DNA from: Candidatus Villigracilis affinis
GTDB taxonomy: Bacteria; Chloroflexota; Anaerolineae; Anaerolineales; Villigracilaceae
DNA: 64,000 nucleotides
Assembly: GCA_016718275.1 (NCBI GenBank)
Contig: JADKEA010000021.1
Span: 124,001 to 188,000 of the forward strand
Direction of reading: 5' to 3'
Below, piece by piece: positions 46,507-54,377 of the stretch. Position numbers and translations under genes: made by a program. The notes beneath the pieces are model-generated. The model saw nothing but the letters and a program-made list of their open reading frames with translations. It searched no databases and was not told the origin of the DNA. How positions within the stretch are numbered: position 1 is the first letter of the stretch; the number at the start of each line of letters is the position of its first letter.

Positions 46507-48747
46507 TTATGGTAAACCGTTTCCGCCGCCGAATGGGGTGGGGGTGTAGGGCGGTTCGCCGATGGGACCGAAATCATAGAAGATGCGCTGCGGGCTGCCA
46601 TAATAATAAGTCTCGACCATGGCGCGGAAGATGGGCACGGCATACTCGGAGCCTTCACCAATGTTTTCAACGATGACGGCGATGGCGATATCGGGCAGGC
46701 CTGTATCAGCCGCATTCAGGGTGTAGCCTGCAAACCACGCGTGCGATTTGCCATTGCCTGATTCGGCGGTGCCGGTTTTGCCAGCTACATCAAATTGCAG
46801 GCCGCGCAGGTTGAAGCGGGCTGTTCCGCGCGGGTCTTGAGTCACCATCTGCATGGCCTCGCGCAGGATATCGAGATTTTCAGAGCGCAGGAGGAGTGTG
46901 CCATTTGCTTCGGGGCGGAAAACGAGTTTGGGATCTCCGTCGATGGGCTGAATCTTCTCGATGATCTGAGGCCTGTACAAGGTCCCGCCGTTTGCGATGG
47001 CGGCAGTAAATCTTGCCACTTGCAGCGGCGTCACTTGCATGTCACCCTGTCCAATGGCTTGATTCACAGCATCCAAAGTAGTGGCTGGATTTGTGATCTG
47101 CCCGGCGGCTTCCTCCACTTGCTGGATGCCAGTGGGGGCGCCAAGACCGAAGGCACGCGCCATATTGGCGATATCTGACCCGCGATCAAAGTTGGTGTAC
47201 AAATCCCAGCCGATCTCCCAGAAGTATGGATTGCAGGAACGCATCAAGCCTTCCTGCAAATTGAGCAGGCCTGATGGTATGCTGTCTGAAGTATCACAGA
47301 AGAGACCTCCGGCGATGCGGTCCTGACAGTGTGACCAGGTCCAATCGTGAAGGACTTCATTCAGCCTTGTGAAATCATATTTACAATCGTAAGGTGAGTC
47401 TTTGGTCCAAAGTCCGCTTTCGAGTGCGGCAGACATGGTGATGACCTTGAACACCGAGCCGAGCGGATACTGTCCCTGTGTGGCGCGATTGAGAAGCGCA
47501 CCTTCGGTCAACAGGTTTGCGCCGCCTGCGTTCGGGTTGTTGGCTTCAAAATAGTTTGGGTCGAAATCCGGGGCGGATGCGATCGCAAGAATGCGGCCTG
47601 TATCCACTTCCATCACGACCACTGCACCGCGGAAGAATTCGATGGATCTCTGCGCGTATTTTTGCAGGTTGCTATCGAGGGTCAGGTAGATCGAGTCGGC
47701 GGGTTGGGCCGTGCTTTGGCCGAGGGTGGAGACGATCTGTCCGTTGGGGCCGACGACGCGCAAAATACCGCCATGCTGCCCGGCCAGATATTCTTCGGCC
47801 CATTTTTCAACACCAGACTGACCAACACTCTCGCTGCCGTTGTAGCCGAGGCGGCGATAGGAGTTAAGTTGTTCGGGCGAGATCAGTTGTGTGTAGCCGA
47901 CCGATTGGGGTGCGAGGCCCGTGCCGAAGTGATAACGCGAGTTATATTCATCGGAGATGACCAGTCCGCCGGGGCTGATGGCTAGCAAACGTTGGGCTTC
48001 CTCGCGTGTGCCTTCGCACATGGGCAGGTAATTGCCCGGGCCACTTGCTTCGATCTGGTCTTTGATGTATTCGGGGTCAAACCCGCACAGTTTGCCCAAT
48101 TCGGATGTCAGGGCTCCCTGCATTTCGAGGTCGATCTGGTCGGTTTGAATGCCGAAGGCGAAGGCATCCGCCTGTGAGACGACAGGGAGACCGTCGCGGT
48201 CATAGATATCGCCGCGCGCAGGGACGCTGTATTCCATTTTGAGCACGTTACCACCCGCAAGTTCGGGCATGATGATCGTGTCGTCCCAAATGACTTTCCA
48301 TGCTCCTTCTTCAATGACAAGGCGCATGACGATGTTCCGCTGCAGGTCGCCAGCCAATACGGTCTTGTAGGTGACGTTGTAGCCTACTTCGGCTTTATAG
48401 GGTGTGATCAGGGATGAATTGACCGCGAATTCGACGCTGGATGCGCTCATTTCGTTCAGCGCAGTATTCCAGCGTTGGGAGAAATCCTCCAATGTCAGCA
48501 CATCACGGCTTTGTTGAGCCAGCAGGGCGTACATGGTTTCGAAGTCATCTTTTTGCAATGCCTGTAAAAAAGCGGTGACTGCCGCCTGTGCATCGGGCGC
48601 AGGGATGATGGTCACATGCGCGGTGGGCAGGGGGGTGGGGGTGGCTAAAGATGGGAAAATTTCACTGATGCCCCCTGTTCCGCCTGAACTGCAGGAGGAA
48701 AGAAAAGCCAGTATCAGAATAATATTTATCCAGCGAAAAACTTTCAT
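46507..48747 (-). CDS. Class B penicillin-binding protein, lipoprotein with MecA-type N-terminal domain
   Basis: 746 residues. The N-terminus has a signal with LSSC lipobox, then an NTF2-like domain (AAVTAFLQALQKDDFETMYALL), a dimerisation domain (ARGDIYDRDGLPVVSQ) and the transpeptidase: SVFK near residue 430 (active serine), SCN near 503 and KTGTAES near 657. It cross-links peptidoglycan in cell elongation or division. The MecA-like layout with a lipid anchor instead of a membrane helix is unusual. The start at 48747 is chosen to place the signal peptide at the N-terminus; an earlier in-frame codon would add 20 residues overlapping maf. Confidence 0.88.
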   Translation of the reverse strand: MKVFRWINIILILAFLSSCSSGGTGGISEIFPSLATPTPLPTAHVTIIPAPDAQAAVTAFLQALQKDDFETMYALLAQQSRDVLTLEDFSQRWNTALNEMSASSVEFAVNSSLITPYKAEVGYNVTYKTVLAGDLQRNIVMRLVIEEGAWKVIWDDTIIMPELAGGNVLKMEYSVPARGDIYDRDGLPVVSQADAFAFGIQTDQIDLEMQGALTSELGKLCGFDPEYIKDQIEASGPGNYLPMCEGTREEAQRLLAISPGGLVISDEYNSRYHFGTGLAPQSVGYTQLISPEQLNSYRRLGYNGSESVGQSGVEKWAEEYLAGQHGGILRVVGPNGQIVSTLGQSTAQPADSIYLTLDSNLQKYAQRSIEFFRGAVVVMEVDTGRILAIASAPDFDPNYFEANNPNAGGANLLTEGALLNRATQGQYPLGSVFKVITMSAALESGLWTKDSPYDCKYDFTRLNEVLHDWTWSHCQDRIAGGLFCDTSDSIPSGLLNLQEGLMRSCNPYFWEIGWDLYTNFDRGSDIANMARAFGLGAPTGIQQVEEAAGQITNPATTLDAVNQAIGQGDMQVTPLQVARFTAAIANGGTLYRPQIIEKIQPIDGDPKLVFRPEANGTLLLRSENLDILREAMQMVTQDPRGTARFNLRGLQFDVAGKTGTAESGNGKSHAWFAGYTLNAADTGLPDIAIAVIVENIGEGSEYAVPIFRAMVETYYYGSPQRIFYDFGPIGEPPYTPTPFGGGNGLP

Positions 48748-48761
48748 TCGTTTCCTTTCAA

Positions 48762-49433
48762 TTAACCATTCGATGCGCCGCTCAGGATCGCGCCTGAAAC
48801 CGGGCATTCATAATTCAATAATCGTTGACAGGCCGTGGGCACATCTGCAAGGGGTGGCACGTCCAGCTTTTGCAGGGTCCGCACCACATGACACATGGGC
48901 AGGCCCATCACACTGGCATAACATCCGCGCATGGATTCGACGGGTTGGAAATCGGGGTGCTGAATGGCGTACGCGCCGGCCTTGTCGAGCGGATCGCCTG
49001 TTTGGATGTAGGCTTGCACTTCATGGTCGGAGTAGGGCCGCATCGGCACATCGGTGACGCATAATTCGGTCAGCGTTTTGCCGTCGCTCATGCGGTAAAT
49101 CGCCACGCCTGTGTATACCTGATGGGTCTTCCCGCGTAATTGCTTGAGCATGCGTTCGGCATCGGCTTCGTCTTTTGGCTTGCCGATGATCTCACTGCCG
49201 TCGATCACGGCGGTATCTGACCCGATGATGATGGCTTCGGGTTTTGCCTTGCCTGCAACCGCCAGCGCTTTGGCTTGTGCGAGGCGCAATACATAATCTT
49301 TTGGTGTTTCGCCTGTCAGTTGAGTCTCATCCACATCTGAGACGATGACATCGAACTTCCAGTTCCCAAGTGCAAGCAATTGTCTGCGGCGCGGAGAGTT
49401 GGATGCCAGCACAAGTGTGGCTGTATTTGTCAT
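48762..49433 (-). CDS. maf: Maf nucleotide pyrophosphatase
   Basis: 223 residues. LVLASNSPRRRQLLALGNW is the signature Maf opening; the acidic residues in IIGSDTAVIDGSEIIGKPKD and DKAGAYAIQ (YxIQG-like) follow. The protein removes pyrophosphate from non-canonical or dTTP/UTP-type nucleotides and affects septum formation. It ends 15 bases before the penicillin-binding protein start, the usual neighbourhood for maf with cell-wall genes. Confidence 0.9.
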   Translation of the reverse strand: MTNTATLVLASNSPRRRQLLALGNWKFDVIVSDVDETQLTGETPKDYVLRLAQAKALAVAGKAKPEAIIIGSDTAVIDGSEIIGKPKDEADAERMLKQLRGKTHQVYTGVAIYRMSDGKTLTELCVTDVPMRPYSDHEVQAYIQTGDPLDKAGAYAIQHPDFQPVESMRGCYASVMGLPMCHVVRTLQKLDVPPLADVPTACQRLLNYECPVSGAILSGASNG

Positions 49434-49641
49434 GCGCAGGATTCTAACACAGACTTTTTTACGACCTTAATCAGGGATGAAAGGGTGGTTTTGGAAGAAA
49501 ACGAAAGCTGGGGGAATCTTTCGCGCACATTCGCGCATATCACGATAGAGACGTAGTAGGTACTTTTTTATTCCCCACTGGCAGGTTATTCCTTCACGTT
49601 GTACAATGTGAGAAAATCTGTCTAGTCAATGCGGAGGCAAA
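49434..49641. promoter_or_regulatory. Divergent intergenic region between maf and xpt
   Basis: Both genes start outward from these 208 bases. TACAAT near 49601 is a plausible -10 box for xpt, and CGGAGG ahead of ATG 49642 is its ribosome binding site. No purine riboswitch core was seen despite the purine-salvage gene. Confidence 0.45.
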
Positions 49642-50214
49642 ATGCAGTTACTGAAAGATCGAATTTTGAGCGATGGGAAAGTGCTGGGGAATGGAATTTT
49701 GAAAGTGGATGGCTTCGTCAATCATCAAGTAGACCCGTTGTTGATGGATGCCTGCGGGCGGGAATTTGCAAAACGGTTTGCAAACGTCGGTGCAACAAAA
49801 ATCCTCACGGCTGAAATTTCGGGCATCGCGCCTGCCGTAACCACAGCCGTTCATATGGGACTGCCCGTGGTGTACGCGCGCAAGAACAAGCCCATCACCA
49901 TGCCAGACCAGGTGTATCTCACCCTCGCGCCTTCGCATACGAAGGGACGCATGGTCGAGTTGATTGTCTCTCCTGAATATCTCGAAAACAACGAAAAGGT
50001 TTTGATCATCGATGACTTCCTCGCTTCGGGCGCGACCATCCTCGGGTTGGTGCGTCTGGCGGAAGCCGCTGGCTCACAGATCGTCGGCATCGGCGCGCTG
50101 ATCGAGAAATCCTTCGAAGGCGGTCGGGATGCGCTCGCTTCGCTGGGCGTACAGGTCGAATCGCTGGCTTGCATTAAGTCACTTGACAACGGCAAAATCG
50201 AGTTCGTGGATTAA
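49642..50214 (+). CDS. xpt: Xanthine phosphoribosyltransferase
   Basis: 190 residues. It opens MQLLKDRILSDGKVLGNGILKVD, as Xpt does; VYARKNKPITM follows and the PRPP-binding loop is VLIIDDFLASGATI near residue 118. It converts xanthine and PRPP to XMP. It is followed by a HIT-family protein and guaA, which turns XMP into GMP, so a purine-salvage grouping is likely. Confidence 0.93.
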   Translation: MQLLKDRILSDGKVLGNGILKVDGFVNHQVDPLLMDACGREFAKRFANVGATKILTAEISGIAPAVTTAVHMGLPVVYARKNKPITMPDQVYLTLAPSHTKGRMVELIVSPEYLENNEKVLIIDDFLASGATILGLVRLAEAAGSQIVGIGALIEKSFEGGRDALASLGVQVESLACIKSLDNGKIEFVD

Positions 50215-50302
50215 TCACGGATTATATTTCGCGCGTGATGCATTGCGGAAACTTCTTCGGCTTCGACTTGTTTCTCGTTTTATCGGCTGGATTCTTGCCT
50301 AC

Positions 50303-50584
50303 ATGAGTTTTCTCATCCCAGTCACCCGTCTCCGTGAAACCCCGAGCCTGATCGCGTTTCATCATCCTTCTCCAAGCTATAAATTTCACGTGCTCATTGT
50401 CCCGAAGCGGCAGGTGGATTCCCTTGCCAACCTCGACCCATCCGACACCGCTTTCCTGACCGACCTGTATGCCACGGCTCAGAGTCTTGTGAACGAATTC
50501 CACCTCAACGCCTACCGTCTCATTGTGAATGGCGGGGAGTATCAGGATTTTCCGCATTTGCATTTTCATCTTATTTCAGATTGA
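50303..50584 (+). CDS. HIT-family protein
   Basis: About 93 residues from this Met. AFHHPSPSYKFHVLIVPKRQ and the C-terminal HLHFHLISD (HxHxH, the histidine triad) define the family, which hydrolyses or transfers nucleotides. Family members usually carry about 20 more N-terminal residues; here these are encoded upstream (LLRLRLVSRFIGWILAYMS), so the true start may be a TTG at 50243. The gene stops at the histidine triad, as small HIT proteins do. It sits between xpt and guaA. Confidence 0.75.
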   Translation: MSFLIPVTRLRETPSLIAFHHPSPSYKFHVLIVPKRQVDSLANLDPSDTAFLTDLYATAQSLVNEFHLNAYRLIVNGGEYQDFPHLHFHLISD

Positions 50585-50588
50585 AAGG

Positions 50589-50617
50589 GTAGGGGCACAG
50601 CGCCGCTGTGTCCCTAC
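50589..50617. terminator. Hairpin of the GGGGCAC family before guaA
   Basis: GTAGGGGCACAGC (50589-50601) pairs with GCTGTGTCCCTAC (50605-50617) with one G-T mismatch around a GCC loop. It is related to the hairpin at 36614-36650. No T run; 16 bases separate it from guaA. Confidence 0.5.
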
Positions 50618-50632
50618 AATATAAATACGTTT

Positions 50633-52168
50633 ATGAACTCTATTGCCATCCTCGATTTCGGCTCTCAATACGCGCAGATCATTGCGCGCCGCATCCGTGA
50701 AGTGAACGTTTATTGCGAATTGTTCCCGTGGGATGCTCCGCAGGAAAAAATTCTCTCCATCAAACCCAAAGGCTTCATCCTCTCCGGCGGACCCAAATCC
50801 GTGTATGAAGAGAACGCGCCTTATATCCAGAAGTTCATCCTTGAATCGGGTCTGCCGATCTTCGGCATTTGCTACGGCATGCAGGCGTTGACTCATGCAC
50901 TGGGCGGCGAGGTCAATCCATCCAATGAGCGTGAGTTTGGATTTGCCGAGATCGAGCCTTTGGTTCCCAACACAATGCTCGATGCCATTTCCAAGGTATG
51001 GATGTCGCATGGCGACAAGGTGACACGCCTGCCTCAGGGTTTTGTGCCGCTCGCCAAAAGTGGAAATAGCCCCTATGCTGCCATCGGGGATCTGCAGAGA
51101 AAATATTTCGGCGTGCAGTTCCACCCCGAGGTGAATCACACCCCAAACGGAATCGAATTGCTCAAGCATTTCGCCATTGATATCTGCGGCGCAAAACCCG
51201 AATGGACGCCCGCTTCCATTATTGATGAAAGCGTCAAGCGGATTCAGGCACAGGTGGGTGATCAACGTGTCCTCGCGGCGGTTTCGGGCGGCGTGGATTC
51301 TTCGGTGGCGGCGGCTTTGGTTCACAAGGCGATTGGCGACCAGTTGGTGTGTGTGTTCGTGGATACGGGTCTGCTCAGGCACAACGAAGGCGAGCAGGTC
51401 GCATCCGCTTTTCGGGGCGGGCTGGGCGCGGAATTAATTACCGTGGAAGCCAGTGCAGATTTTCTCGGTGCGCTCGCAGGGATAACTGATCCTGAACAAA
51501 AGCGGAAGATCGTCGGTGAGAAATTCATCCGCATTTTTGAACAGCAGGCCAAAAACGTCGGCCAGCCGAAATTTTTGGTGCAGGGGACGATCTATCCCGA
51601 TGTGGTGGAATCGTCTGCGCCTGACCGCAACAAGGCCGATAAGATCAAAACGCATCACAACGTCGGTGGGCTGCCAAAGGATATGCAATTCGAGCTTGTT
51701 GAACCGCTGCGCTATTTATTCAAAGATGAAGTCCGTTTGGTGGGGGAAGCGCTTGGGCTGAGTGAATCTCTTGTTTGGCGGCAACCGTTTCCAGGTCCAG
51801 GCTTGACCGTGCGCTGTCTCGGGGAGTGTACGCCGGAGCGTGTATCCCGTTTGCGGGCGGCGGATGCGATCCTTTTGGAGGAATTATCCAAAGAAGGATT
51901 TTTAGGCAAGGGTGCCAAGACTTCGCAAGCCTTTATGGTGTTATTGCCTGTGAAGTCGGTGGGCGTGATGGGCGATTACCGCACGTATCAGGAAGCCGCC
52001 GCTATCCGTGCCGTGGTGACCGATGACTTTATGACCGCCGATTGGGCGCGCCTGCCGTATGATCTGCTGGCGAAGGTTTCGAGCCGTGTTGTGAATGAAG
52101 TGGATGGAATCAACCGCGTGGTATATGATGTAACCAGCAAGCCGCCCGCGACGATTGAGTGGGAGTAG
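50633..52168 (+). CDS. guaA: GMP synthase (glutamine-hydrolysing)
   Basis: 511 residues. The class I amidotransferase domain has GICYGMQALTH (cysteine near residue 82) and FHPEVNHTP. The ATP-pyrophosphatase domain has AAVSGGVDSSVAA near residue 220, and the C-terminal dimerisation domain ends VVYDVTSKPPATIEWE. It converts XMP, ATP and glutamine to GMP. The final block is repeated as a degraded copy at 53247-53294. No ribosome binding site is visible between the hairpin and ATG. Confidence 0.95.
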   Translation: MNSIAILDFGSQYAQIIARRIREVNVYCELFPWDAPQEKILSIKPKGFILSGGPKSVYEENAPYIQKFILESGLPIFGICYGMQALTHALGGEVNPSNEREFGFAEIEPLVPNTMLDAISKVWMSHGDKVTRLPQGFVPLAKSGNSPYAAIGDLQRKYFGVQFHPEVNHTPNGIELLKHFAIDICGAKPEWTPASIIDESVKRIQAQVGDQRVLAAVSGGVDSSVAAALVHKAIGDQLVCVFVDTGLLRHNEGEQVASAFRGGLGAELITVEASADFLGALAGITDPEQKRKIVGEKFIRIFEQQAKNVGQPKFLVQGTIYPDVVESSAPDRNKADKIKTHHNVGGLPKDMQFELVEPLRYLFKDEVRLVGEALGLSESLVWRQPFPGPGLTVRCLGECTPERVSRLRAADAILLEELSKEGFLGKGAKTSQAFMVLLPVKSVGVMGDYRTYQEAAAIRAVVTDDFMTADWARLPYDLLAKVSSRVVNEVDGINRVVYDVTSKPPATIEWE

Positions 52169-52239
52169 GGATTTACGATTTTCTGATTGGCGATTGTGGA
52201 AGACGAATCGCTGTTTGGGAAATGATATGGGATATTGAT

Positions 52240-53136
52240 ATGAACTTTGATTACGGTGATACCCTGAAACAAGCCGCACAGATGACGTGGCGACACAAAT
52301 CCTTTTGGGTGCTGATGACGCTGCAAATGCTGCCATCCATGTTGATGATTCCTCTTTTCTTTTTCGCCCTTTGGTTTTTGGAAAATAGCCGCAACGGGGT
52401 TGGTGGAGTATGGATGGTTGTTTTCGTGCTGGTTTTGTTTCTGCTGCTCATTGCCAGTTTTCTCCTCATGGCATATTCCCACTCAGCTACGACTCTGGGA
52501 GTTATCCGCGTGGATCGGGGGGAGGAGAATATTGCTTTCATGGATTTACTCCGCGATGCACTCCCGTTTTATGGGCGTAGTTTGGGGTTGATCTTATCCA
52601 TTCAGTTGACCATTGGGATGGTTTTTACGGTTATCTTTATGTTCATCGGGTTGATTTCTGTTGTGACCATGGGGATCGGGGCTATTTGTGCCCAGCCAAT
52701 CATCCTGTTGTTGACTCCCTTATCCATGCTTTTAATGGCTTTCATGGAAGCCGCGCAGACCGCACTGATCGCAGAAAACCTTGGCATGCTGGATTCCTTG
52801 AAGCGTGCCTTGCAGGTGGTCCGCGAACACGTGTGGAAGTATGTGATCATTTCGCTGATCGCGTATCTCGGCACATCCATTGTCACCAGTTTCATCTCCA
52901 TACCGCTGACGCTCCCTGCTGTTTTCATTGCCATGTCCACCGAATCGATGTCCCTGTCCGATTCGCAGACGGGAATGGCTGTCATGTTTTCCATGCTGTG
53001 TTGTTTCTTTCCCCTGATCTTTGCCCTCTCCGGTGTGACCCAGGCATTTATCAAGGTGACTCTCGGTCTCACCTACCTGCGGCTTGCCCGTCCAGCAGGG
53101 GAGCAGGTCATCACTCTCGAAGAGCAAGCTCCCTAA
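52240..53136 (+). CDS. Multi-pass membrane protein, first of a tandem pair
   Basis: About 298 residues with six or so membrane segments. It begins MNFDYGDTLKQAAQMTWRHKSFWVL, closely matching the start of the gene at 53427 (MNFNFGEVLTRAWQHVWKHKVLWVF), and both share a late segment on the pattern SLKRALQVVREHVWKYVIISL. The pattern resembles the DUF975/glycerophosphodiesterase membrane-domain group. Function unknown. The start at 52240 is preferred because it aligns with the paralogue; in-frame codons at 52159 and 52222 are alternatives. Confidence 0.72.
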   Translation: MNFDYGDTLKQAAQMTWRHKSFWVLMTLQMLPSMLMIPLFFFALWFLENSRNGVGGVWMVVFVLVLFLLLIASFLLMAYSHSATTLGVIRVDRGEENIAFMDLLRDALPFYGRSLGLILSIQLTIGMVFTVIFMFIGLISVVTMGIGAICAQPIILLLTPLSMLLMAFMEAAQTALIAENLGMLDSLKRALQVVREHVWKYVIISLIAYLGTSIVTSFISIPLTLPAVFIAMSTESMSLSDSQTGMAVMFSMLCCFFPLIFALSGVTQAFIKVTLGLTYLRLARPAGEQVITLEEQAP

Positions 53137-53150
53137 AAACTGCAAACCCG

Positions 53151-53174
53151 AACCGCCGGAGACGGCGGTTTTTT
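53151..53174 (+). terminator. Rho-independent terminator
   Basis: AACCGCCG (53151-53158) pairs with CGGCGGTT (53163-53170) around GAGA, followed by TTTTTT. It ends the guaA-membrane protein unit. Confidence 0.85.
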
Positions 53175-53246
53175 CATGTAAACCCCCTCTTGGCGTCCAA
53201 AATCAGCAGATTTGGATATCAAGCTTGTAAATCCAAAAATCCCTAC

Positions 53247-53294
53247 GTGGACGGATTTAATCGGGTAGTGTATGATATTACTTGTCAGCCGCCC
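53247..53294 (+). pseudogene. Remnant of a guaA 3' end
   Basis: Sixteen codons read VDGFNRVVYDITCQPP, against VDGINRVVYDVTSKPP in the intact guaA at 52100-52147: 12 of 16 residues identical. Several codons differ only at the third base (GTG/GTA, AAC/AAT, CGC/CGG), so the copy diverged while still under selection or came from another strain's guaA. Sequence on either side no longer matches and a terminator precedes it, so it is not translated as part of a gene. It stands before the second membrane paralogue, as guaA stands before the first. Confidence 0.65.
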
Positions 53295-53426
53295 TTATGG
53301 CTCGTGGGCAAAGGACAATTACGATTGAATTTAGAGTTGGTTGTGTGATATTTTGCTCTCGTCTTTTTGCCGCGAATAAATACGATTTTTGGCAAACTCT
53401 AAACTCAGGAAATTCAAGGAGATCAT

Positions 53427-54377
53427 ATGAATTTCAACTTTGGTGAAGTTCTTACCCGCGCCTGGCAGCATGTTTGGAAACACAAGGTCTTGTGGGTTTT
53501 CGGGATTCTGGCAAGTTGTGCACGGGGGAATGGTGGCGGGGGCGGCAATAACTCAGGCTCTCGATATCAAACTTCCGGCGATGACCTCCCGTTTTCAGGC
53601 GGCGAGATCGAGCAGACATTTACTCGGTTTGGTCAATATCTTGAGGATAATCTCTGGATTATTGCCGTTTTCATCGTAGCCATTTTTCTGCTCTCGTTAA
53701 TCTTCTTTACCATTGGCATGATGGGCAGGGCTGGTCTGATCAAAGGCACGTATCAAGCCGAGATGGGTGCAGAGAGCCTGCAATTCGGCGAACTTTGGTC
53801 AGAGAGCATGCGTTTCTTCGGGCGCATCTTTGGTCTGAATTTTCTTTTTAGCTTTCTATCCTTTGTGATCGCCCTTGTAATTTTTGTGCCATTGATTTTC
53901 CTGGGTGTGGCCACGGCCGGTGTTGGCCTGCTTTGCCTTTTACCGCTCATCTGTCTTTTGATTCCCATCGCGATTGCGATTTCGATTGTGATTGAGCAGG
54001 CGCAGGCTGCGATCGTGATCGAAGACCTCGGCGTGATGGACGGCCTCAAACGCGGATGGGAGATTGCCAGATCCAATATTGGGCCAGTGATCGTGATGGC
54101 GCTTATTCTCGGCATTGGCGGCGGCATTGTTGGTACGATCATCTCCCTGCCGTTGATTTTAGCAGTTGTCCCCATTGTGATCGGCGCAGGTTCTTTGCGT
54201 GAATCCCTGACCCCGGTGTATATTGCATTGGCTTGCTGTCTTGTATATTTCCCAGTGCTTCTTTTTTTCAACGGTATTCTCTCCGCCTACATCCAGTCTG
54301 CATGGACGTTGACCTATATGCGCCTGACTGCCAAACCTAAAGAGGAAGCTCCTGTTTTTGTTGAGGCCGATGCGTAA
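53427..54377 (+). CDS. Multi-pass membrane protein, second of the tandem pair
   Basis: 316 residues, with a Gly/Asn-rich loop (ARGNGGGGGNNSGS) after the first segment and about five further membrane helices. GVMDGLKRGWEIARSNIGPVIVM corresponds to the late conserved segment of the first paralogue. Poorly characterised family. AAGGAG precedes ATG 53427. Its last 8 bases overlap the start of the vWA-FHA gene, so it belongs to that regulatory-looking operon. Confidence 0.75.
   Translation: MNFNFGEVLTRAWQHVWKHKVLWVFGILASCARGNGGGGGNNSGSRYQTSGDDLPFSGGEIEQTFTRFGQYLEDNLWIIAVFIVAIFLLSLIFFTIGMMGRAGLIKGTYQAEMGAESLQFGELWSESMRFFGRIFGLNFLFSFLSFVIALVIFVPLIFLGVATAGVGLLCLLPLICLLIPIAIAISIVIEQAQAAIVIEDLGVMDGLKRGWEIARSNIGPVIVMALILGIGGGIVGTIISLPLILAVVPIVIGAGSLRESLTPVYIALACCLVYFPVLLFFNGILSAYIQSAWTLTYMRLTAKPKEEAPVFVEADA

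Noticed and set aside
49434..49641. Purine riboswitch ahead of xpt
   Set aside because: None of the conserved purine-riboswitch core sequence could be found.
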